In this document: piece after piece, positions 1-5,228 of the stretch
Numbering within the stretch: position 1 is the first letter of the stretch
Layout of the letters: the number at the start of each line of letters is the position of its first letter
NCBI GenBank assembly: GCA_964519355.1
Contig: CAZFJW010000069.1
Span: 1-5,228, forward strand
From: CAZBEA01 sp964519355
GTDB lineage: Bacteria; Patescibacteriota; Microgenomatia; Levybacterales; GWA1-39-11
Length of the DNA stretch: 5,228 nucleotides
Direction of reading: 5' to 3'
Made by a program: the position numbers and the translations under genes
The notes under the pieces: model-generated
The model's input: only the letters and a program-made list of their open reading frames with translations
Told to the model about the DNA's origin: nothing
Database searches by the model: none

Positions 1-27
1 TGGCTTTTTTGTATACTTACCTTCAGT

Positions 28-765
28 ATGGAATCTGCGGCACAAAATTTACACAGTCTATATCTCGAGCTTGGAGATCTAAAAGGTGATTTTAGAAATT
101 ACAACCTCTATAGATTTATTTTGAAAAGACTTCAGGGCAAATCAATTTTAGATATAGGGTGTGGTGCAGGGCATTTTCTCAGTCTTGCATCTAAAAATGG
201 ATATCAAACCTCGGGACTTGAAGATAGTAGGGATTTAATCGATTTGAGTAGAAAAATATATAGAAAAGATCTAGGTATTAAGCAAGGACGAGTTGAGAAT
301 CTGAATGCTGACAAGAGAAATTTTGATGCCATTGTTATGATTGATGTCCTAGAACATATTGATAATGATGAAGAAGCGCTAAACCTTATCCATAACAAAC
401 TTACTAGTGATGGAAGGCTTATAATCCTGGTACCTGCATATCAATTTCTCTTTGGACAAAGAGATAAGGGTATCGGGCATTTTAGAAGGTATTCAAAAAA
501 TGAACTTGTTTCGAAATTAAGTAATGCTCATTTTGAAATTGTAGAATCGAGATATTGGAACATGTTGGGAGTTCTACCTTATTTTATTGCTGAAAAAATA
601 ATGAAAAAAGAATTTATAGTTGGTTTTAGGGGTAATAAGAAAAAAGGAATTGTGAGCAACATGCTTAATAAAGCGCTTTTCGTATGGTTTCAAAGGGTTG
701 AAAATCCTATTAATTTGGGTTTTGGCTTAAGTGTTATGGCAGTTGCTAAAAAGCAGAATTCATAG
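28..765 (+). CDS. Class I SAM-dependent methyltransferase (UbiG-like, Methyltransf_11/23 type), start uncertain
   Basis: Predicted soluble methyltransferase that moves a methyl group from S-adenosylmethionine to an unknown acceptor. The Rossmann-fold signature is complete: motif I LDIGCGAGHFL at residues 41-51, an acidic residue ending strand 2 (Glu65, in GLED) that would hold the SAM ribose, and FDAIVMIDVLEHI at 99-111. The segment around 135-155 (VPAY, then DKGIGHFRRY) is typical, as far as I know the family, of methyltransferases that sit among glycosyltransferase genes. The C-terminal part has a hydrophobic stretch at about 179-188 that may touch the membrane. The ATG at 28 gives 245 residues, a normal length, but has no Shine-Dalgarno sequence. 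The frame stays open to base 1 with no other ATG/GTG/TTG, so the true start could lie outside the window. The stop is 2 nt before the next gene, so it is probably co-transcribed with the glycan genes and may act on a sugar or lipid-linked intermediate. The substrate cannot be read from the sequence. Confidence 0.88.
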   Translation: MESAAQNLHSLYLELGDLKGDFRNYNLYRFILKRLQGKSILDIGCGAGHFLSLASKNGYQTSGLEDSRDLIDLSRKIYRKDLGIKQGRVENLNADKRNFDAIVMIDVLEHIDNDEEALNLIHNKLTSDGRLIILVPAYQFLFGQRDKGIGHFRRYSKNELVSKLSNAHFEIVESRYWNMLGVLPYFIAEKIMKKEFIVGFRGNKKKGIVSNMLNKALFVWFQRVENPINLGFGLSVMAVAKKQNS

Positions 766-767
766 AA

Positions 768-2129
768 ATGCAAAATTCTCCTCAAAATCTTGTATTAGAA
801 TTTGCAAAGACTCTATTAAAGAGAATTAAAAAGCCTTCATTTATTGTACTGGTTGGAATATTCCTTCTTGCTGGTTTACTGAGAATATATAAATTTGATA
901 GCGTACCAAGGACTGGGGCTACTTTTGATGAGTTTGCCTGGACGTGGCTGGGGATGAGTCTATTAGACGGCAAGCAACCCACCTCGTGGTCTCCCCATTC
1001 ATTGTATCAAGAGAGAAAACAAGTACAGTATCTTGGGGCCTATTTTCTAATCGTAACACCATATCTTGAACATCCTCCACTTTTTGGGATTATTGCAGGT
1101 GGATTTGCAAAGTTGAATGGAGTATCGGATATATTCCTTGTTACAACATATAAAATTCGTCCACTTGCGATAGTGATGGGGATGACAAGTGTGCTTCTTC
1201 TCTTGTTATATATAAAAAGAGTCTATGAAAAAAATGTGGCGGTCCTTGCTATGCTTCTTTTTGCAACAGTTCCCACAGTTGTGATTGGATCTAAAATAGT
1301 TCAAAATGAAAACTTCTTTGTTCCCATGTGGCTTCTATCGCTTCTTTTACTCCATCAATATATAGGTACTAAAAAAATTCGATATAAATACCTTTCATTT
1401 ATTGTAGCTGGTGTTTTACCTCTTGCAAAAATTCCATGGCTTATTGGATCTTTCTCTCTTGCGCTTATTTTGTCGTATAACAAAAAATGGAAGGATGCAG
1501 CGCAGGCCATAATAGTAGGTCTCATCTTTTTAAGCCTTTTTGTTGTCTATGGAATGTACTACGATGCTGATTTGTTTTTTAATTTATTCCGCTTTCAACT
1601 TGCACGATATGATATTTCATTTGCTGGAATTTATTCACTCTTGACTGATCCACTGCTTTTGGACAGGGGCTATGTAGATGGATGGATATTTATGGGGTGG
1701 TTTGCAATTTTTTATCTTGCAATGGATATAAAAAAGCATTATTGGATTGTGCTTCCATTTTTTTCTTATTTTATTTTGTATGCTTTTGCAATTCCGAATG
1801 AGCCAGGACATGGATGGTATAGGTATCCATTCTATCCTTTTACGTTATCAGCATTGGCAATTGTTTTTGAACAGCAATATAAAAAAACGTCACTATTTTT
1901 TGTAATCTCTATTCTTTTTATTTCGCTTGCTATCTTGTCCAACACTTGGGTATATAAATTCGGTTTTTCTTACACAGTTATGAGAATAGTTATTTTGTTA
2001 GCTTGTGGATCGTTTTTGCTTCCTCTTTGGGTTCGAAAATTTGAAATAATACGAAAGCCACTTTTTATTTTTTGGATAGCACTACTAATTCTAGGAAATA
2101 TCTGGTCGGTACTCGGTTTCATTGAATAA
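768..2129 (+). CDS. Polytopic GT-C fold glycosyltransferase (PMT/ArnT-like, GT39/GT83-type)
   Basis: Predicted integral membrane glycosyltransferase of 453 residues with roughly 11-13 membrane segments. The first is at about 23-40 and the last at about 432-450, and there is no large soluble C-terminal domain. GT-C enzymes usually take sugar from a polyprenyl-phosphate sugar on the outer side of the membrane. Family signs: an acidic pair in the first outer loop (TFDEF, 52-56, Asp54/Glu55), which is where the catalytic Asp/Glu of PMT-like enzymes lies; EHPPL at 101-105, the D/E-HPP-L signature of PMT_2 proteins; and QNENFF at 179-184, matching the R/N-x-E region seen after a membrane helix in relatives. 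A polar aromatic loop, PNEPGHGWYRYPFYPF at 343-358, probably lines the acceptor or lipid site. The ATG lies 2 nt after the methyltransferase stop with no clear SD, suggesting coupling. Sugar and acceptor are unknown; the downstream DPM1-like gene could provide the lipid donor. It could be an O-mannosyltransferase or a lipid glycan transferase. Confidence 0.85.
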   Translation: MQNSPQNLVLEFAKTLLKRIKKPSFIVLVGIFLLAGLLRIYKFDSVPRTGATFDEFAWTWLGMSLLDGKQPTSWSPHSLYQERKQVQYLGAYFLIVTPYLEHPPLFGIIAGGFAKLNGVSDIFLVTTYKIRPLAIVMGMTSVLLLLLYIKRVYEKNVAVLAMLLFATVPTVVIGSKIVQNENFFVPMWLLSLLLLHQYIGTKKIRYKYLSFIVAGVLPLAKIPWLIGSFSLALILSYNKKWKDAAQAIIVGLIFLSLFVVYGMYYDADLFFNLFRFQLARYDISFAGIYSLLTDPLLLDRGYVDGWIFMGWFAIFYLAMDIKKHYWIVLPFFSYFILYAFAIPNEPGHGWYRYPFYPFTLSALAIVFEQQYKKTSLFFVISILFISLAILSNTWVYKFGFSYTVMRIVILLACGSFLLPLWVRKFEIIRKPLFIFWIALLILGNIWSVLGFIE

Positions 2130-3388
2130 TGAGAAAAAAAATAACATATATTATTCGTCATCCTTTTATTTCAGGGACTGCCGTAGTTTTCGGAGCGGGA
2201 TTTGTTTCAAATGTTATAAACTATTTTTTCAATCTTGCCATGGGGAGATTTTTAACTAAAGATGAGTATGGTCTGATGTATTCGTTGATGTCACTTTTAG
2301 GATTATTTTCTGTTTTTTCATCAACACTTTCTGGTGTTTATACAAAATACAGTGCAAAATACCAAGCATCAGGCGATGACGAAAGTATATCGGGAATGTT
2401 TTGGGCAGGCCTCAAGCTTCAGTTAATTCTTGGAGTCATTCTTTTAATTTTCATAGTTGTTTTTAGTCCCTTAATTGGAAGATTTTTACATGTAGACAGT
2501 AATATCCTCGTGTATTTACTTGGGGTGTATTTGTTCTTTTCTATTCTCTATACACTTCCAACCGCAATACTTCAAGGGCAATTAAGAATATTTTTATTCT
2601 CTTTTGGGACAGTTATTGGGCCATTAGTAAAACTTGTTCTGGGAGTAATTAGTGTTATTTTAGGGTATTCGCTCTATGGCGTAATGGGGGCGCTTATTGC
2701 TTCAGTCTTTATTCCATTCTTAATTTTTCTTGGAATTTTTCTTTCACATTTTAAAAATAAAAACAGATCGGTTTCTGTGAAAAGTTTTGTTAATGAATTA
2801 AAAAATTATAGTCTGGGATTTTTTCTTGCATCATTTGGATTTTCTTTTTTTACATTTGCTGATGTTCTAATAATAAGACACTTTGTTCCCGAGATTTCAG
2901 GACAATATGCTGCATTGTCAATTATGGGAAAGGCAATTTTCTATTTTATTTCTCCTGTATATTTGGTCTTTTTCCCGGTTATCGCTCAGAAAAAGGAAAA
3001 AAAAGAAAAACTTCTTGGAACATTGCTTCTTGCTTGTTTTGTAATAATGACAGCTTCTGTTGGAATTTCCTTCATATATTTTGTTTTTCCCAAATTTGTA
3101 ATAAATGTATTTTTCCCTAAACCAGAGTATCAAATACTTGTTCACTATCTTGGTATTTATTCGCTATACATTATGATTCTTTCATTCGCTTCGCTTTTTC
3201 ACTTTTTTTTCTTGTCTGTTGGAAGAACAAATATTTACAAAATGATTATGCTTGCCTCAACAGTGCTTGTTTTTGGTTTAATTTTTTTCCACTCCAGCTT
3301 GTACAGGGTAATTGGTGTTCTGTTCTTCTCAACATTTTTATTACTCGCCTGTTATGTAGGATATTATTTTAAATATGAACGAGATTAA
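2129..3388 (+). CDS. Polysaccharide/oligosaccharide flippase (Wzx-like, MOP superfamily)
   Basis: Predicted membrane protein of 419 residues with about 12 hydrophobic segments, the length and layout of Wzx/RfbX-type flippases that move lipid-linked oligosaccharides from the inner to the outer leaflet. Family signs: an N-terminal segment with GRFLTKDEYG at 39-48 (the common R-x-L-x-x-x-E-Y/F-G pattern after helix 1), LQGQLRIF at 148-155, and a mid-protein repeat of the start pattern, FADVLIIRHFVP followed by SGQYAA (243-262), with an Asp (245) inside the membrane region as in many relatives. A lysine-rich loop, KKEKKEK at 288-294, separates the next helices and is probably cytoplasmic. The start ATG shares one base with the upstream stop (TAATG), so reinitiation is likely; no SD is visible. 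The 3' end overlaps the GT2 gene by 14 nt. A role in exporting the glycan built by the neighbouring GT2/GT4 enzymes is inferred from context. A teichoic-acid or other lipid transporter of the same superfamily is possible. Confidence 0.88.
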   Translation: MRKKITYIIRHPFISGTAVVFGAGFVSNVINYFFNLAMGRFLTKDEYGLMYSLMSLLGLFSVFSSTLSGVYTKYSAKYQASGDDESISGMFWAGLKLQLILGVILLIFIVVFSPLIGRFLHVDSNILVYLLGVYLFFSILYTLPTAILQGQLRIFLFSFGTVIGPLVKLVLGVISVILGYSLYGVMGALIASVFIPFLIFLGIFLSHFKNKNRSVSVKSFVNELKNYSLGFFLASFGFSFFTFADVLIIRHFVPEISGQYAALSIMGKAIFYFISPVYLVFFPVIAQKKEKKEKLLGTLLLACFVIMTASVGISFIYFVFPKFVINVFFPKPEYQILVHYLGIYSLYIMILSFASLFHFFFLSVGRTNIYKMIMLASTVLVFGLIFFHSSLYRVIGVLFFSTFLLLACYVGYYFKYERD

Positions 3389-4145
3389 GCTTTTATCGAT
3401 GGTAATGCCTGTTTATAAGCAGGAGAAATTAATTGAAAAAAATATTAAATCACTTAAAAAGGTGCTTGATCAATTCCCTTTTAAATACGAGCTAATAGTT
3501 GTTATTGATGGGATTTTGGATGATTCATACCAGAACGCTAAAAAATTTGCGGACGAAAACATAAAAGTAATTGGATATGAAAAAAATTACGGAAAGGGTT
3601 ATGCAGTGAGGCTTGGAGTCAAAGAGGCACGAGGAGATATCATAGGATTTATTGATGCTGGAATGGATATAGAACCGGAGGGGATTTCAATGCTTTTGAA
3701 TCATATGGTATGGTACGACGCAGATGTTATTGTGGGCAGCAAGCTTCATCCCGTCTCAAGAGTAAATTATCCAATATCAAGAAAAATTTTATCATGGGGG
3801 TATCGAACATTTACTCATATACTGTTCGGATTTTCAGTAAGAGATACACAGGCAGGAATAAAAATTTTCAAGAAACAAGCAGCAAAAGATGTTTTTTCAA
3901 GATCACTTGTTAAGAATTTTGCATTCGACGTTGAGGTTTTGGCATTGGCTTATGCGTTGGGGTATAAAAGAATTTATGAGGCTCCAATAAGACTAAATTT
4001 TACTGGCAATTCTTCGATTGCCACAAAAAAAGTATGGAAAATCATTTCACATATGGTTTTGGATACTTTTGCAATTTATTACCGTTTGAAAATCCGTCAA
4101 TATTATAGAAAAAGCAACAGGAGGAATTGGATTGAAAAAACATAA
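3375..4145 (+). CDS. Family 2 glycosyltransferase, dolichyl/polyprenyl-phosphate sugar synthase-like (DPM1-like)
   Basis: Predicted GT-A fold glycosyltransferase of 256 residues, cytoplasmic or membrane-peripheral, most like enzymes that transfer a hexose from an NDP-sugar to a polyprenyl phosphate. The order of motifs is classic: MVMPVYKQE (9-17), ELIVVIDGILDDS (39-51), NYGKGYAVRLGV (71-82), IDAGMDIEPE (93-102), DADVIVGSK (115-123), DTQAGIKIFKK (157-167) and FAFDVEVLALA (182-192). The last two are characteristic of the DPM1/GtrB group. It has no C-terminal membrane helices, unlike GtrB/ArnC, and ends in a basic tail (KIRQYYRKSNRRN). Oddities: the usual DDG is I-D-G (44-46), and the metal-binding DxD is replaced by Asp94-Ala-Gly-Met-Asp98. 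The start ATG is inside the flippase gene (14-nt overlap), with only a distant AGGA at 3358-3361. It probably supplies lipid-phosphate sugar to the upstream GT-C enzyme (inference). The sugar could be mannose or glucose. Confidence 0.87.
   Translation: MNEIKLLSMVMPVYKQEKLIEKNIKSLKKVLDQFPFKYELIVVIDGILDDSYQNAKKFADENIKVIGYEKNYGKGYAVRLGVKEARGDIIGFIDAGMDIEPEGISMLLNHMVWYDADVIVGSKLHPVSRVNYPISRKILSWGYRTFTHILFGFSVRDTQAGIKIFKKQAAKDVFSRSLVKNFAFDVEVLALAYALGYKRIYEAPIRLNFTGNSSIATKKVWKIISHMVLDTFAIYYRLKIRQYYRKSNRRNWIEKT
4119..4124 (+). promoter_or_regulatory. Strong Shine-Dalgarno sequence for the GT4 gene
   Basis: AGGAGG lies inside the end of the GT2 coding sequence, 7 nt before a TTG codon at 4132. It is a full match to the anti-SD core with ideal spacing, and it decides the start of the downstream glycosyltransferase. 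It is the only strong SD next to a gene start in the window. Confidence 0.85.
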
Positions 4146-5228
4146 CAAGCTTTCAATTCGCATCCTGAATTGGAGAGATGTTAAACACCCTTTAGCAGGA
4201 GGCGCTGAATTGTCACTTCATGAACAAGCGAAAGTGTGGATGAAGATGGGCGCTGAAGTTTCTTGGTATTCAGCGTCTTGGAAGAATGCGAAGAAAAATG
4301 AAATTGTGGATGGGGTTAGAGTTTTTCGAATGGGTAATCAATTCACTGTCCATTTTCTTTTTCTTGCTAGATATTTTATTCATAAAGTTCCAAAGGTTGA
4401 TGTTTGTATTGACTCATTTCACTTTATTCCATATTTTTCTCCATTTTATATTAAGAAAGAAAAAATCTATGCGCTTATTAATGAAGTTGCAGGTGATTTA
4501 TGGTATTACAATAGCCCAAAGCCAGTTGCTTTTATTGGGAAAGTGATGGAGCCAATAATAATTAGAGCTTACAAGAAAATTCCTTTTATTACAGCTTCTA
4601 ATTCTACTGTACAGGAATTGGTGCGTATTGGGATACCCCACGGGCATATTTCTACTGTATATCATGGTGTTACGGTCTATAATCCTAAAAAAAATATTGT
4701 TAAAGAAGCTAATCCTACAATTTTATTTCTGAATAGAATATCACAAGATAAGGGAATTGAAGATATTCTAAAAATTTTTACGCAATTGCATAAGTCTGAT
4801 AAAAGGATACAGCTATGGATAGCTGGAAAAGAAGAAAAAGAAGGTTTGCTTCGGGAGCTTTTACAAAAATATAATATTCAAAAAAAAGTGCAGTATTTTG
4901 GATTTGTAAGTGAATCTCAAAAATTTAATCTAATGAAAAGGGCATGGATCTTAGTGCATCCGTCCAGGAAGGAAGGTTGGGGTTTGACCGTTATTGAGGC
5001 TGCATCACAAGGCACTCCATCTGTTGGTTATGATGTCGAAGGGCTGAGAGATTCTATACAAAACGAAAAAACAGGACTATTGGTAACCTCTAATTCAGAA
5101 GGATTATTGAGTGGTATTCAAAAATTACTTTCAGACAGTACGCTTAGGGGGACTTTGGCAAAGAATGCAATTGTCTGGTCACAGCAATTTTCTTGGAAAA
5201 ACGCTGGTGAGAAAAGTTGGAAAATTAT
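4132..5228 (+). CDS. Family 4 glycosyltransferase (GT-B fold), 3' end cut by window edge
   Basis: Partial gene: 365 codons are present and the frame is open at the right edge. Only the extreme C-terminus is probably missing, since FSW-x-x-A near residue 353 usually sits close to the end of these proteins. It is a GT-B fold retaining glycosyltransferase that would move sugar from an NDP-sugar to a growing glycan on the inner side of the membrane. Visible signs: HPLAGGAE (19-26), the N-terminal glycine-rich loop of GT4 enzymes; ITASNSTVQEL (153-163); a VYHGV loop (176-180); ILFLNRISQDKGIEDIL (197-213), where the C-terminal domain begins; LWIAGK (228-233); YFGFVS (255-260); and the E-x7-E signature from Glu281 to Glu289 in KEGWGLTVIEAA, followed by GTPSVGYDVEGLRD. 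The start is TTG at 4132: the in-frame stop TGA at 4087 limits the 5' end, no ATG occurs until codon 37, and AGGAGG lies 7 nt upstream. It overlaps the GT2 gene by 14 nt. Sugar and linkage are unknown. Confidence 0.9.
   Translation, partial: MKKHNKLSIRILNWRDVKHPLAGGAELSLHEQAKVWMKMGAEVSWYSASWKNAKKNEIVDGVRVFRMGNQFTVHFLFLARYFIHKVPKVDVCIDSFHFIPYFSPFYIKKEKIYALINEVAGDLWYYNSPKPVAFIGKVMEPIIIRAYKKIPFITASNSTVQELVRIGIPHGHISTVYHGVTVYNPKKNIVKEANPTILFLNRISQDKGIEDILKIFTQLHKSDKRIQLWIAGKEEKEGLLRELLQKYNIQKKVQYFGFVSESQKFNLMKRAWILVHPSRKEGWGLTVIEAASQGTPSVGYDVEGLRDSIQNEKTGLLVTSNSEGLLSGIQKLLSDSTLRGTLAKNAIVWSQQFSWKNAGEKSWKI

Noticed and set aside
204..398. Minus-strand ORF of 64 codons inside the methyltransferase gene
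   Set aside because: Shadow of a well-supported gene; Ser/Leu-rich low-complexity translation with no family motif.
782..982. Minus-strand ORF of 66 codons inside the GT-C gene
   Set aside because: Opposite strand of a clear coding region, with no recognisable domain or ribosome binding site.
1970..2161. Minus-strand ORF of 63 codons spanning the GT-C/flippase junction
   Set aside because: It covers two well-supported coding ends and shows no protein features of its own.
2988..3010. A-rich stretch as a possible repeat or regulatory element
   Set aside because: It simply encodes a KKEKKEK loop of the flippase.
2918..3145. Minus-strand ORF of 75 codons with a phenylalanine run
   Set aside because: It is the reverse complement of the lysine-rich flippase loop; composition is explained by the A-rich + strand.
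3710..3913. + strand ORF of 67 codons inside the GT2 gene
   Set aside because: Out-of-frame shadow; the GT2 frame carries all family motifs through this region.
4087..4089. TGA as a possible recoded codon (as in Gracilibacteria/SR1)
   Set aside because: It lies upstream of the GT4 start and out of frame with GT2. No gene in the window needs TGA read-through, so the code appears standard.
4286..4546. + strand ORF of 86 codons, hydrophobic
   Set aside because: Out-of-frame shadow of the GT4 gene, whose frame is open from 4132 to the window end with conserved motifs. The hydrophobicity comes from T-rich codons read in another frame.

Overview
The window is AT-rich bacterial DNA packed with five genes, all on the + strand, with no gene-free stretch longer than a few bases. 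In order they are: a class I SAM-dependent methyltransferase (28-765, reading frame open at the left edge), a multi-pass GT-C (PMT/ArnT-like) membrane glycosyltransferase (768-2129), a Wzx/MATE-type polysaccharide flippase (2129-3388), a DPM1-like family 2 glycosyltransferase (3375-4145) and a family 4 glycosyltransferase (4132-5228, cut by the right edge). This is a piece of a surface-glycan or glycoprotein-glycan biosynthesis operon.

Layout: the junctions are a 2-nt gap, a 1-nt overlap (TAATG), a 14-nt overlap and another 14-nt overlap, so the genes almost certainly form one transcript with translational coupling. I see no promoter, terminator, RNA gene, mobile element, CRISPR array or long repeat. 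The only strong Shine-Dalgarno sequence (AGGAGG, 4119-4124) precedes the last gene and fixes an unusual TTG start for it. The other genes have weak or no visible SD.

Likely co-operation (inference): the GT2 enzyme would load a sugar from an NDP-sugar onto a polyprenyl phosphate at the inner face of the membrane. The GT-C enzyme would use such a lipid-phosphate sugar at the outer face. The GT4 enzyme would add sugars to a lipid-linked oligosaccharide in the cytoplasm, and the flippase would export it. The methyltransferase may modify a sugar or lipid intermediate. No initiating phosphoglycosyltransferase, Wzy polymerase, ligase or nucleotide-sugar synthesis gene lies inside the window.

Organism: low G+C by eye, extreme gene packing, standard use of TGA as stop (no in-frame TGA inside the genes), few SD sequences, and this gene combination fit a Candidate Phyla Radiation bacterium (Microgenomates/Patescibacteria-like) or another uncultured AT-rich bacterium. 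This is a weak inference from style, not from a marker gene. I found no convincing new system. The most notable points are the non-canonical active-site motifs of the GT2 enzyme and the last gene, whose TTG start makes it easy to miss.
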